Origin: Streptomyces sp. NBC_01429
GTDB lineage: Bacteria > Actinomycetota > Actinomycetes > Streptomycetales > Streptomycetaceae
Assembly (NCBI RefSeq): GCF_036231945.1
Contig: NZ_CP109599.1
Coordinates: 7,591,501-7,655,500, forward strand
DNA: 64,000 nucleotides
Direction: 5' to 3'
The notes beneath the pieces are model-generated. The model was not told where the DNA came from and did not search any database. It worked only from the letters and a program-made list of their open reading frames with translations. Below are positions 8,605-17,384 of this stretch, one piece after another; positions within the stretch are counted from its first letter, which is position 1, and the number at the start of each line of letters is the position of its first letter. The translations under genes were made by a program, and so were the position numbers.

Positions 8605-9336
8605 TCAGCCGTTCAGCGCGGTGGTGACGAAGTCCAGGGCCAGGTCGTGAGTGTCCTGGAAGGGGAGCGTGGCGTCGGTGAACCAGTCGTCCGTGGCTTC
8701 CGGGTGCGGTCCGACGACGGCGACGCGGCCCGCGCCGTAGGAGGTGACGAGTGCGGCGGTGAGGCCGTTGGTGTAGGTGGCCAGCACCGTGGTGTCCGGG
8801 TGGGGCGCGGGTGCGAAGTAGGCGCCGTCCTGGAAGAAGAGGGTGCGGCGCCGGCCCCGCCAGTCGAGTTCGATCAGGGCGTCCTCCTCGGTGATGACCG
8901 TGGCGCCCTTCGTGATGATGTACTGGTCGACCGTGCCGGACAGCAGGCCGAACCCGTCCTCCTCCCCAGCGAGATAGCCGCCGAGGCAGAAGCCCAGGTA
9001 GTGGCCGCCCTGCCGGACGAAGTCACGGATCGCCTCTTTGTGCTGCTTGAGCTGCTGGTACGCGGGCGCGAGGGAACCGCCGCCGGGCTGCGCGTACAGC
9101 TGGGCCGACGCCAATGTGCCGGACGACAGCGGGAGGTCTCCCCGGGGACCGACGGTACGGACCTCCAGGCCCCAGGGCCCTTGGGCAAGGAGGTCGACGA
9201 CCGTGTCGGCACAGTCCCGGTCCTCCTGGGAACGGCCCCGGTACACCAGCGCCACCGGACCTGCTCCGGACGCCGCGGTCGGGCGCGGCATGCCGAGGGC
9301 ACGGCGCAGGGAATCGAGGATGCCGGAGGATCTCAT
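8605..9336 (-). CDS. BPL_N domain protein (class I glutamine amidotransferase-like)
   Basis: A 243-aa protein resembling the biotin-protein ligase N-terminal domain, a class I glutamine amidotransferase-like fold that lacks a known reaction. After a short N-terminal stretch the domain starts at VALVYRGRSQEDRD. The nucleophile elbow is GGHYLGFCLGGYLAGEE (Cys at G-F-C-L-G-G), and the end carries GAGRVAVVGPHPEATDDWF with a conserved His and Glu. No biotin ligase catalytic domain follows. The ATG at 9336 has GAGGGA five bases upstream. The gene is single and followed by a hairpin. The active Cys is retained, so enzymatic activity is plausible; the substrate is unknown. Confidence 0.75.
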   Translation of the reverse strand: MRSSGILDSLRRALGMPRPTAASGAGPVALVYRGRSQEDRDCADTVVDLLAQGPWGLEVRTVGPRGDLPLSSGTLASAQLYAQPGGGSLAPAYQQLKQHKEAIRDFVRQGGHYLGFCLGGYLAGEEDGFGLLSGTVDQYIITKGATVITEEDALIELDWRGRRRTLFFQDGAYFAPAPHPDTTVLATYTNGLTAALVTSYGAGRVAVVGPHPEATDDWFTDATLPFQDTHDLALDFVTTALNG

Positions 9337-9619
9337 GGTCCCTCACCAGGCTTTCCGTGCATGATCTTCCTCTCCCGTCAGGCAGGTCCCGTCGGAAAGG
9401 TCCCGTCGGACAGTGGGGCCTTCCCTTCATGGCACCGTTTACGGCACCCCGCTCATGGCACTCGCTCCCGGCATCCGCGCCGCGCCCGGCGCGACGGTCC
9501 GCCGAGAGGTAACGTTCATCCGCCACCCGTATGCCGTCACGTCGGCCGCGCGGCGGCCCGGTCCGTGTGGTGACAAATCGTTCGTCCCGTCGCGAAAGCC
9601 TGTGGCAGGCTGCTGCCGC

Positions 9620-11134
9620 ATGGGCGACGAGTCGTGGGTGGGAACGGATTTCCGGACGACGAGCGGCCGGGTGCGCGGCAGCCGATCGCTCGACGGTGTC
9701 ATCGCCGTCCTCGGTATCCCTTACGCCGCCGCGCCCTTCGGCCCGCACCGGTTCCGGCGGCCACAGCCCGTCGTCGGGTGGCGTGGGAGTCGTGACCGCA
9801 CGGAGTTCGGACCCATCGCGCCGCAGTCGGCTGAGCTGCCCGGCTCACCGGTGTGGCGCCCCGGGGACGAGGACGTTCTCAGCGTCAACGTGTGGGTGGA
9901 GCCGCGGCCGGACCGTGGCCCGCTGCCGGTGCTGGTCTGGATCCATGGTGGCGCCTACACCTTCGGCTCCTCCGCCCAGCCCGACTTCGACGGCGCCGCG
10001 CTGGCCCGCGCCGGGTTGGTCGTGGTCAGCTGCAACTACCGGGTCGGTTTCGAGGGCTTCGGCCATGTGCCTGGCTTTCCCGACAACCGCGGGCTGCTCG
10101 ATCAGGTGGCCGCCCTGCGCTGGGTACGGGAGAACATCGCCGCGTTCGGCGGCGACCCAGGCAACGTCACGGTCGCGGGGCACTCCGCCGGAGCGGGGTC
10201 GATCGCCTGCCTGATGGCCATGGAGGAGGCGTGCGGGCTGTTCCGAAGGGCCATCACCCACAGTGTGCCCAACGCCTTCTTCACCGCCGAAGTCGCCGCC
10301 GCGGTCACCTCGAGGATCGCGTCCGAGGCCGGGGTCGCTCCGACAGGCGACGGACTGCTCTCCGCCTCGCCGGGGCAACTGGTGGCCGCCTCGGACAAGG
10401 TCGCGGGCCAGTGCGAGGACGACCCCGTAACGGCGATCCAGGCATTCGACCCGGTGGTCTTCCAGCCCGTCGTCGACGGGGACGTGCTGCCCAGGGATCC
10501 GCTCTCCGCTTCGGCCTCCGGCATCTCCCGCGACGTAGACCTCCTGGTGTGCCACACCTCGGAGGAGTACTGGTTCCTGCACGAGATCGGCGGAGTACGC
10601 GAGGTCACCTCGGAGACGGAACTCACGCGGTTCGCCCAGGCCCTCCGTCTGCCCGCCCGCGTGGTCGCCGGCTACCGGGCGCTGCTGCCCGAGGCGCCGG
10701 TGCTCGACCGATACCTCGCGCTGTCCGGCGACGCCCGGTTCGGCGAGTACAGCAGCCGGCTCGCCGAACACCACGCGCGGGCGGGCGGCCGGGCGTACCT
10801 GTCCCGCTTCGCCCGCAGACGCGTACGTCCGAACGGCGAGGCCCGTCCCTGGCACACCGCCGACATCCCGTTCGCCTTCGGCAACCTCGACGCGGACGGC
10901 GCCGCCTTCCTCATCGGCGGCACCCCCGACGAACAGGACCGGGCCCTGTCCCGCCGTATGGTCCGCGCCTGGGCCGACTTCGCCTCCTGCGGCGACCCGG
11001 GCTGGCCTCCGGTCACCGCCGACGCCACCGCGGTGAAGGTGTGGGCCGTTCCGGCAGACCACGTGGCCGACGACGCCACCTCCGCCGTACGGGCGCTGTG
11101 GCGGGACGTGCCGTTCGATCTTCTACGACGGTGA
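9620..11134 (+). CDS. Type B carboxylesterase
   Basis: A 504-aa carboxylesterase/lipase of the cholinesterase superfamily. DGVIAVLGIPYAAAPFGPHRF is the usual N-terminal signature, LVWIHGGAYTFGS the oxyanion hole, and VTVAGHSAGAGS the nucleophile elbow (G-H-S-A-G). A Glu/Asp follows near the middle, and PWHTADIPFAFGN holds the catalytic His. The length is typical of bacterial members. No signal peptide is visible from the ATG at 9620; extending upstream adds Arg-rich sequence that does not look coding. The stop overlaps the GTG of the next small gene by four bases, so the two are translationally coupled. The natural ester is unknown. Confidence 0.88.
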   Translation: MGDESWVGTDFRTTSGRVRGSRSLDGVIAVLGIPYAAAPFGPHRFRRPQPVVGWRGSRDRTEFGPIAPQSAELPGSPVWRPGDEDVLSVNVWVEPRPDRGPLPVLVWIHGGAYTFGSSAQPDFDGAALARAGLVVVSCNYRVGFEGFGHVPGFPDNRGLLDQVAALRWVRENIAAFGGDPGNVTVAGHSAGAGSIACLMAMEEACGLFRRAITHSVPNAFFTAEVAAAVTSRIASEAGVAPTGDGLLSASPGQLVAASDKVAGQCEDDPVTAIQAFDPVVFQPVVDGDVLPRDPLSASASGISRDVDLLVCHTSEEYWFLHEIGGVREVTSETELTRFAQALRLPARVVAGYRALLPEAPVLDRYLALSGDARFGEYSSRLAEHHARAGGRAYLSRFARRRVRPNGEARPWHTADIPFAFGNLDADGAAFLIGGTPDEQDRALSRRMVRAWADFASCGDPGWPPVTADATAVKVWAVPADHVADDATSAVRALWRDVPFDLLRR

Positions 11135-11454
11135 ATCCCCTTACCAGCGAATTGCTGGCCCTCCGAGCAGACCACACGGACGGCAACCACAGGTTGACCA
11201 GGGACGACTACCGCAGCGGCGGAGCAGCCGCCGAGGCGATCTCGGCCTTCGCCGCCGGTGCCGGGGCCTGGCGGAACGCACTCCTCAGTGCCGACGACAC
11301 CGCGCTGGACACAGTGGGACACAGCACGTATCCGCACGGCAGTGACCCCGACGATCTGTTCATCGACACCGTCTGGTGGGTCAACCAGGAACTGCTCCAC
11401 CACGGAGCCGAGATCGCCCTGATACGCGACCTGTACCGGGCGCCACAGCGCTGA
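11131..11454 (+). CDS. Short DinB-like protein, N-terminally truncated
   Basis: A 107-aa product beginning at a GTG that overlaps the carboxylesterase stop (GTGA). The second half, DDLFIDTVWWVNQELLHHGAEIALIRDLYRA, matches the C-terminal helix of DinB/mycothiol-dependent transferase-type proteins, including the metal-region HH. The expected N-terminal helices of this family, about 60 residues with the first metal His, are missing. The gene may be a functional short variant or a deletion remnant kept in frame. Compare the full-length relative at 22798. Confidence 0.5.
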   Translation: MNPLTSELLALRADHTDGNHRLTRDDYRSGGAAAEAISAFAAGAGAWRNALLSADDTALDTVGHSTYPHGSDPDDLFIDTVWWVNQELLHHGAEIALIRDLYRAPQR

Positions 11455-11562
11455 TGCGGAGATGACGAACGGGCGCGCGGGCCCGGCAGGTTGAGTCGGC
11501 CCCGGGCCGGTGCCCGACGCACGCCCTTGCCCGGGAGCCACGTGGGGAAGGAGGATCGGGAC

Positions 11563-12441
11563 ATGTCCACGGAGCGAGAGAGAAGAGCCCCCGCCGGGGT
11601 CGTTGTGGTGACGGGAAGTTCGGGCCGGGTCGGATCGGCCCTGGCCGCGGCGCTCGACGCGGCCGGCTGGGCGGTGCGCGGTGTGGACCGGACGCCCGGC
11701 CGCAAGACGGGCGTCGTAGGAGACCTGCGGGACCGGCCCGTGCGGCTCGCCGCGTTACGGTCGGCCGACGTCCTGGTCCACGCCGCCGCGTTGCACGCCC
11801 CGCACGTCGGGCGCGTGGCCGATGCGGAGTTCCGTGCCGTCAACGTCGATGTGACCGCGGAACTGCTCGACGACGCCACCCGCCTCGGCGCCCGGCGCGT
11901 CCTCTACATCAGCAGTACGAGCGTCTACGGGCACGCCCTCGTGCCCACCGACCGCGCGGTCTGGGTGAACGAGCAACTCACGCCGCTTCCCCGGGACATC
12001 TACGACGAGACCAAACTGGCCGCCGAGGCTCTCGTCGCCGCCTGCGCCGTCTCCTCGGTCACCCTGCGCATCGCGCGCTGCTTTCCGGAGCCACTGCCCG
12101 TGCTGGCCGGCCACCTGCTGCACCGGGCGGTCGACGTGGCCGACGTGGCGGCGGCCGGGGTCCTGGCCGCCGCGCACGCCACCGTGACCGGCACGTTCAA
12201 CATCTCCGGCCCGCACCCGTTCCGCCGTGAGGACTGCCTCGCCCTGCACCGCGACGCGGGCGCGGTGCTCGCCGACCGGGTTCCGGATGTCGTCGCCGCG
12301 TTCCGCGACCGGGGGTGGCCGGTGCCCGGCCGACTGGACCGGGTGTACGACTCGACCGCCGCCGCGCATGCCTTCGGCTACCGCCCTGTTCGCGGAATCC
12401 GGCGACTGCTGCGCGATACCGCTGACGGTCGGAGCGCATGA
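11563..12441 (+). CDS. NAD-dependent epimerase/dehydratase (extended SDR)
   Basis: A 292-aa extended short-chain dehydrogenase/reductase. VVVVTGSSGRVGSALAAAL is the Rossmann nucleotide-binding motif (TGxxGxxG), DVLVHAAALH follows strand 4, LYISSTSVYG contains the conserved Ser, and YDETKLAAEAL is the YxxxK catalytic pair. The protein is shorter than typical sugar epimerases. The ATG at 11563 follows GGGAAGGAGG. It converges on the GH1 gene, separated by an 18-bp hairpin. The substrate is not evident; a nucleotide sugar is the family default. Confidence 0.82.
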   Translation: MSTERERRAPAGVVVVTGSSGRVGSALAAALDAAGWAVRGVDRTPGRKTGVVGDLRDRPVRLAALRSADVLVHAAALHAPHVGRVADAEFRAVNVDVTAELLDDATRLGARRVLYISSTSVYGHALVPTDRAVWVNEQLTPLPRDIYDETKLAAEALVAACAVSSVTLRIARCFPEPLPVLAGHLLHRAVDVADVAAAGVLAAAHATVTGTFNISGPHPFRREDCLALHRDAGAVLADRVPDVVAAFRDRGWPVPGRLDRVYDSTAAAHAFGYRPVRGIRRLLRDTADGRSA

Positions 12442-12492
12442 GCGATCACACGCGGCGACCGTCGCGGCGGCGGCCGGTCCTCCCCACGGAGC

Positions 12493-12536
12493 CGTACCGG
12501 TCCCGGCGGCGGTCAGGTGCCGCCGGGACCGGTACG
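12493..12536. terminator. 18-bp perfect hairpin terminator
   Basis: Arms 12493-12510 and 12519-12536 pair without mismatch around an 8-base loop, between converging epimerase and glucosidase genes. Confidence 0.82.
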
Positions 12537-12576
12537 TACGGGAGCCTGACCGTGGCTCCCGGTCAAGGGGCCGGGG

Positions 12577-13779
12577 TCAGCCGGCGGTGCGGGGGAGTGT
12601 GCGGGTGCGGCCCATCGCGCCCAGCCAGGTGGCGGACGGCTTGGGCAGCCGCTCGAAGGTCTCCGGGTCCCATCCGATGAGCCCGAACGTCGGCTTGTAG
12701 GAGCCCCATTCGTAGTTGTCCAGCGCGCTCCAGGCGAGGTAGCCGTCGATGCGCAGACCGTCCTGGAGGGCGGCGGCGACCTCGTTCAGCGCGCCGGTGT
12801 AGTAGTCGATCCGGCGGCTGTCGTCGTCGGTCGCGATGCCGTTCTCGGTGACGATCAGCGGCACGTCCGGGCCGACGACCTCGGCGGTGTGGCGCAGCGC
12901 GTGGCCGACCGCCGACGGGTAGTACTCCCACTGCGTGAGGGTGCGCTCGACGTCGTCGGCGGTGGGGATGGGGCCGTCGGCGCCGATCCTGGTCCGGGTG
13001 TAGGACTGCACACCGATCCAGTCGTCGCCTCGGGCGGCCTCGATGAAGATGTCCTCGCGGGGGTGACGGTAGGCCGCGGTGACCTCCTCGGCGCCGGCCA
13101 GCGCCTGGTAGACCTGGTTGGCGATGGTCCAGCCGACCTGGATGGCGGGGTTGATCGCCCTGACCTCCTTGACGGCCGCGTGGTGTGCGGCGATCACGGC
13201 GTGGGTGGTCTCCTCGTCCGGGGTCGGCAGCCCGGCCGGTGGGAAGCCGATGTCGCCGCGCTTGGCCTGGCCCGCCATGACGGCGATCATGTTGGGCTCG
13301 TTGATGGTGCAGACGTGGCCGACGCTTTCGGAGATGACCGGCGCGCAGGCCGCGACGTACCGGGCGAAGAGTTCGGTGGCGCCCTCGGAGGTGAAGCCGC
13401 CGCGCTCCTCGAACCACTGCGGCACGGTGAAGTGGTGCAGTGTGACCATCGGGCGCAGGCCGCGCTCGACGGCGCCCTCGACCATGCGGCGGTAGTGGGC
13501 GAGTTCGGCGCGGGAGAACCGGCCCTCGGCGGGCTCGATGCGCGCCCACTCGATGGAGAAGCGGTAGTCGGTGAAGCCGAGACCGGCCAGCACGTCCATG
13601 TCCTCGCGCCAGCGGTGGTAGCTGTCGCAGGCGTCCAGGCTGGGCTCCTGGATGTGGGTGCCCGCGGTGTGTTCCTTCACCCACCAGTCGCTGTTGGTGT
13701 TGTTGCCCTCGATCTGGTGGGCGGCCGTGGAGGCGCCCCACAGGAAGCCTTCGGGAAACGGTACCTGGGTGTGTGTCAT
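12577..13779 (-). CDS. GH1 beta-glucosidase-type glycosidase
   Basis: A 400-aa intracellular retaining glycosidase. FPEGFLWGASTAAHQIEGNN is the GH1 N-terminal signature. Glu161 in TINEPN is the acid/base and Glu312 in IVTENG the nucleophile. No signal peptide is present, so it should act on sugars brought in by the adjacent ABC transporter. It is somewhat shorter than the usual 440-480 residues, but all catalytic motifs are intact. It lies downstream of sbp-permease-permease on the same strand after a 174-base gap. Position suggests it hydrolyses the transported oligosaccharide; aglycone and linkage are unknown. Confidence 0.9.
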   Translation of the reverse strand: MTHTQVPFPEGFLWGASTAAHQIEGNNTNSDWWVKEHTAGTHIQEPSLDACDSYHRWREDMDVLAGLGFTDYRFSIEWARIEPAEGRFSRAELAHYRRMVEGAVERGLRPMVTLHHFTVPQWFEERGGFTSEGATELFARYVAACAPVISESVGHVCTINEPNMIAVMAGQAKRGDIGFPPAGLPTPDEETTHAVIAAHHAAVKEVRAINPAIQVGWTIANQVYQALAGAEEVTAAYRHPREDIFIEAARGDDWIGVQSYTRTRIGADGPIPTADDVERTLTQWEYYPSAVGHALRHTAEVVGPDVPLIVTENGIATDDDSRRIDYYTGALNEVAAALQDGLRIDGYLAWSALDNYEWGSYKPTFGLIGWDPETFERLPKPSATWLGAMGRTRTLPRTAG

Positions 13780-13863
13780 CGCGAAATGTCTTTCCGGTGC
13801 GTGGTGGGGGTTGGCAGAGGTGCGGTGTGCGGAGGGAGGCGGAGGAGGCGAGAGGGCACGGCC

Positions 13864-13930
13864 GGCGGTCCGGTGGCGCTCGGCCTCAGGACGTGTCGGC
13901 GGTCCGGTGCCGCTCGCCTCAGGGAGTGTC
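13864..13930. repeat. Tandem direct repeat, two copies of about 34 bases
   Basis: Copies 13864-13897 and 13898-13930 differ at only a few positions, and each begins GGCGGTCCGGTG. They lie in the gap between the permease and glucosidase genes. It may be a slippage product with no function. Confidence 0.6.
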
Positions 13931-13953
13931 CGCCGGCGGTGCGGCCGTGCGGG

Positions 13954-14871
13954 CTACTTCATGCCCGCCGTGGCGATGCCCTGCGTGAAGTGCCGCTGGA
14001 GGGCGATGAACACCACCAGGACCGGTAGCACGATCAGGAAGGAGCCGGCCATCAGCATGCCGTTCGATCCCCCTGCCTTGTTGGGGTCGGTGGCGAAGGT
14101 AGCCAGGGCGACCGGCAGGGTGTATTTGTCGGGGTCGTTGGTCGCGATGAGCGGCCAGACGAAGTTGTTCCAGGAACCCAGGAACGTGAAGATGGAGAGC
14201 GTCGCCAGGGCGGGCTTCACCAGGGGCATCACGATCCGCCAGAAGATGTACCACTCGCCGGCGCCGTCCATCCGGGCCGCTTCCAGCAGCTCGTCCGGGA
14301 TCGACTGCATGAACTGACGCATCAGGAAGACCCCGAAGGCTCCGGCGGCGAACGGCAGTACCAGACCGGCGTACGAGTCGATCAGACGCATCTTGCTCAT
14401 CAGCACGAAGAGCGGGAGCAGCATCAGGTTGCCGGGCACCATCAGGGCGCCGAGCACCAGCCCGAAGATCTTGTTGCGGCCGACGAAGTTCAGCTTGGCC
14501 AGGGCGTACCCGAGCATCGAGCAGAACACCAGGTTCGACACGGTCACGAGGACCGCCACGATCACCGAGTTCATGAAGTAGAGCGGCAGATCGAGCTTGT
14601 CGAGCAGGTCCCTGAAGTTGTCCAGGGTCCACTCGGTGGGGATCCACACGGGCGGGTCGGCGGTCAGGTCGCCGGGCGTCTTGAAGGCGGACAGGGCCAT
14701 CCACAGGAACGGCGCCGACATGATCAGCAGGCCGACCGCGAGCAGCGCGTAGACGAGGATCCGCGGCTTCCCGGACCGGGGGCGCCGACCGGAGGGCCGC
14801 TCCGGCCCGGTAGGCCCGCGCTGCTGGGACGGCGCCGTCACCGCGGCGCCCGGTGTACCGGTGGCGCTCAT
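13954..14871 (-). CDS. Carbohydrate ABC transporter permease (MalG-type)
   Basis: A 305-aa inner-membrane permease of the CUT1 sugar uptake family. An Arg/Pro-rich N-terminal tail of about 35 residues precedes six predicted membrane helices. The EAA loop is EAARMDGAGEWYIFWRIVMPLVKPAL, which contacts the shared ATPase. The C-terminus ends QRHFTQGIATAGMK, typical of MalG homologues. Its ATG overlaps the stop of the upstream permease by four bases (ATGA). No ATPase gene lies nearby, which is usual in Streptomyces, where MsiK serves many such systems. Confidence 0.92.
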   Translation of the reverse strand: MSATGTPGAAVTAPSQQRGPTGPERPSGRRPRSGKPRILVYALLAVGLLIMSAPFLWMALSAFKTPGDLTADPPVWIPTEWTLDNFRDLLDKLDLPLYFMNSVIVAVLVTVSNLVFCSMLGYALAKLNFVGRNKIFGLVLGALMVPGNLMLLPLFVLMSKMRLIDSYAGLVLPFAAGAFGVFLMRQFMQSIPDELLEAARMDGAGEWYIFWRIVMPLVKPALATLSIFTFLGSWNNFVWPLIATNDPDKYTLPVALATFATDPNKAGGSNGMLMAGSFLIVLPVLVVFIALQRHFTQGIATAGMK

Positions 14872-15860
14872 TTCGTGTTGTCCTTCAGCAGTCGGAGCTG
14901 TAGCACCGTGATGCCCATGATCACTACGAAGAGGACATACGCCATGGCGCTCGCATAGCCCATGTGGAAGAAGTTGAAGCCCTCGCGGTACATGTTCAGC
15001 GACACGGTGAGTGTGGAGTCCGAGGGGCCGCCCTGCGTCATCACGAACGGCTCCTCGAACACGTTGAGGTAGCCGATGGTGGTGATGACCGTGGCGTAGA
15101 GCAGGGTGGGCCGCAGCAGCGGGACCGTGATCCGGCGGAACTCCTGCCAGAGCCCGGCGCCGTCCAGCCGCGCCGCTTCCCGTACCTCGGTGGGGATCGC
15201 CTGGAGCCCGGCGATGAAGAGCACCATGACCGTGCCCAGGTTGCGCCAGACCGCCATCACGATCATCGAGGGCATGGCCAGGGTCTCGGAGCCGAGGAAG
15301 TCCGGCGCGGTGAGCCCCACTTCGGAGAAGAGGGCCGCGACGAGCCCGTCGCTCGGATCGAGCACGAACCGCCAGACCACGGCGACCGCGACGATGGTGG
15401 TGACCACCGGGGCGTAGAAGCCGACACGGAAGAAGGTGCGTGCCCGGTCGATGCCGTTGTTCAGCAGGACGGCGACGAACAGTCCGAGGAAGACCGTCAG
15501 CGGGACGCCGACGACCACGAAGTACGCCGTGTTGAAAAGCGACGTGAGGAACTTGTCGTCGTTGAAGAGATTGACGTAGTTCTCGAAGCCGATGAAGTTC
15601 GCGTCCAGCGGGCGCGTGACATTGCGCAGCCCGAAGTCGGTGAAGCTCATCGCCAGGGTGGCGAGGATCGGGACGGCCATGAAGAGCAGGAAGAGGACCA
15701 GGAAGGGGGTGGAGAACAGCCAGCCGGCCACGTTCTGCACGCCCATCGAGGACTTCCGGCGCCTTCGCGACCCCTCGGGCCCGTCGGCCGGGTGGGGGAA
15801 GTCCCCCGTTCCGGCCCGCACTTCGGCCGTCCGTGCGGCCTTTCCGGTCGTGGTGCTCAT
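14868..15860 (-). CDS. Carbohydrate ABC transporter permease (MalF-type)
   Basis: A 330-aa CUT1 permease. The cytoplasmic N-terminal tail is charged; the first membrane helix is AGWLFSTPFLVLFLLFMAVPI, and further helices surround the EAA loop EAARLDGAGLWQEFRRITVPLLRPT. The ATG at 15860 is five bases past the sbp stop, so the genes are cotranscribed. It pairs with the downstream MalG-type permease to form the channel. Substrate specificity cannot be read from the permeases; context suggests a beta-linked oligosaccharide. Confidence 0.92.
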   Translation of the reverse strand: MSTTTGKAARTAEVRAGTGDFPHPADGPEGSRRRRKSSMGVQNVAGWLFSTPFLVLFLLFMAVPILATLAMSFTDFGLRNVTRPLDANFIGFENYVNLFNDDKFLTSLFNTAYFVVVGVPLTVFLGLFVAVLLNNGIDRARTFFRVGFYAPVVTTIVAVAVVWRFVLDPSDGLVAALFSEVGLTAPDFLGSETLAMPSMIVMAVWRNLGTVMVLFIAGLQAIPTEVREAARLDGAGLWQEFRRITVPLLRPTLLYATVITTIGYLNVFEEPFVMTQGGPSDSTLTVSLNMYREGFNFFHMGYASAMAYVLFVVIMGITVLQLRLLKDNTK

Positions 15861-15865
15861 GGCTC

Positions 15866-17110
15866 CTACTTCACGAGCCCTTCGATCTGGGACTGCGCGG
15901 TCTTCAGCGCCTCCTCGGCGGACGCCTTGCCCTGCGTGACCTTGGCGATGGCCTGGTCGACCTTGTCCGTGATCTCCGTCCACTGGCTCAGCGACGGGGA
16001 GGACTTGGCGGTGTCCATCTGCTTCTTGAAGATCTGGAGGTTCGTGTCGTCGGCGAGGTCACCGGAGGTCCAGGCGGAGGTGTTGGCCGGCAGGTCCTTG
16101 GTGCGCTTGTACCAGTCGGCCTGTCCCTTGGTGTCGGTCAGGTACGTGAGGAACCGGGTCGCCGCGGCCTTGTGCTCACTGTCCTTGGAGATCACCAGGG
16201 ACGAGCCGCCGGCCATCGAGACGGAGGACGCGTCGGCGGGCACGTTGGCCACCGCCCACTTGCCCTTGATCTGCGGCTGGCCCTCGTTCAGCAGGGTGAC
16301 GTGCCAGGGGCCGCCGAAGAACATCGGGACCCGGCCGTTGCCGAAGTCCTTCACCACGTCGTACCCCGGCTGCACGGACTTGTTCGACAGACCCTTGTCG
16401 AAGTACGAGCCGTACTCCTTGAGCGCCTTGACCGCCTGGGGGCTGTCGATGACGGCCTCGCCCTTGGCGTTGACGATCTCGCCGCCGGCCGAGTAGAGGA
16501 AGGAGTAGAAGTTCTGCACGGTGTCCAGGCCGCTGGGCTGGATGGACAGGCCCCACTTGGTGCCGGCCTTCTGCTGGTAGGCCGATGCGAGGTCCCGCAT
16601 CTCCTTCCAGGTGGTCGGAGCCTTGTCGATCCCGGCCTTTTCGGCCAGGTCGGTGCGGTAGTAGAGGACGCGGGTGTCGACGTACCACGGCACGCCGTAC
16701 GCCTGGCCGTCCACCTCGCCCTGCTTCCAGGCGGAGGGGAAGAAGTCCTTCCCGTCGAAGGTCTTGGCGTCGACCGGCTCCAGAACACCGAGTTCGGCGA
16801 ACTCGCCCAGGTAACTGCCACCCATCTGCGCCACGTCCGGCAGGGTGCCGGCGGCGGCCGCGGAGACCAGCTTCTGGTGGGCGACGTCCCAGCCGACCGG
16901 AGTCACCTTCACGGTGACGTTCGGGTGGGCCGCGGTGTACTCCTTGGCCACGTCAGCGAGCTTCTCGCCCTCGGCTCCCATGGCCCAGACGGTGATCGTC
17001 TGCTTTTCGTCCGCGGCGACGTCACCGCCGCCCGAGCCGCCGCACGCGGTGATGCCGAAGGCGAGAGCGACTGCGATACCGGCCGAGAGGCTTCTGGCGG
17101 TGCGGGGCAT
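15866..17110 (-). CDS. Sugar-binding lipoprotein of the ABC transporter
   Basis: A 414-aa extracellular solute-binding protein. The N-terminus has a lipoprotein signal with lipobox ITACGG, so the mature protein is anchored by Cys at the outer membrane face. The body matches family 1 binding proteins: QTITVWAMGAEGEKLADVAKEY, then PDVAQMGGSYLGEFAELG and the central GRVPMFFGGPWH. The ATG at 17110 has GGAGGAG upstream; the longer in-frame extension runs into the operator and was rejected. It is the first gene of the operon sbp-permease-permease-GH1, preceded by LacI-type palindromes. Confidence 0.93.
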   Translation of the reverse strand: MPRTARSLSAGIAVALAFGITACGGSGGGDVAADEKQTITVWAMGAEGEKLADVAKEYTAAHPNVTVKVTPVGWDVAHQKLVSAAAAGTLPDVAQMGGSYLGEFAELGVLEPVDAKTFDGKDFFPSAWKQGEVDGQAYGVPWYVDTRVLYYRTDLAEKAGIDKAPTTWKEMRDLASAYQQKAGTKWGLSIQPSGLDTVQNFYSFLYSAGGEIVNAKGEAVIDSPQAVKALKEYGSYFDKGLSNKSVQPGYDVVKDFGNGRVPMFFGGPWHVTLLNEGQPQIKGKWAVANVPADASSVSMAGGSSLVISKDSEHKAAATRFLTYLTDTKGQADWYKRTKDLPANTSAWTSGDLADDTNLQIFKKQMDTAKSSPSLSQWTEITDKVDQAIAKVTQGKASAEEALKTAQSQIEGLVK

Positions 17111-17135
17111 GGAGGGCTCCTCCTTGAGCAATCCG

Positions 17136-17166
17136 GATGTATGCGCTGTCTGTAAGCGCATACATC
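17136..17166. promoter_or_regulatory. LacI-type operator region of the sugar operon
   Basis: GATGTATGCGC (17136-17146) and GCGCATACATC (17156-17166) form a perfect 11-bp inverted repeat with a 9-base spacer. Inside the right half sits TGTAAGCGCATACA (17151-17164), a LacI-type core shared with the site before the lacI gene at 19578. The element lies 26 bases before the sbp start, in the sbp leader or promoter. A weaker half-match, GGTAAGCGTATATT, lies at 17255-17268 nearer the divergent esterase. Confidence 0.75.
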
Positions 17167-17384
17167 ACTCTGCGACAGGTGGCTTGAAATATGCAAGAGG
17201 GTGCTGGGTCACACTCGTGCAACGTGGGGGACATCTCCGTGGTCGACTTTGAACGGTAAGCGTATATTTTGTGATCAAGTACATGGTGTGACCGATTTCG
17301 CTTACGGGGCCGGTCGGTCCGGAGACGGTTCGGTCCAGAGGCGGTCGACCGTTCGGCCCCGATACGGTCGATAGTGTTGTGATC

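Noticed and set aside
12438..12680. Short frame starting at the epimerase stop (ATGA overlap)
   Set aside because: It translates the terminator and the glucosidase antisense; composition is Arg-rich without domain signs.
14964..16496. Plus-strand open frames over the ABC transporter operon
   Set aside because: Opposite-strand shadows; the minus strand has the lipobox, EAA loops and membrane helices.
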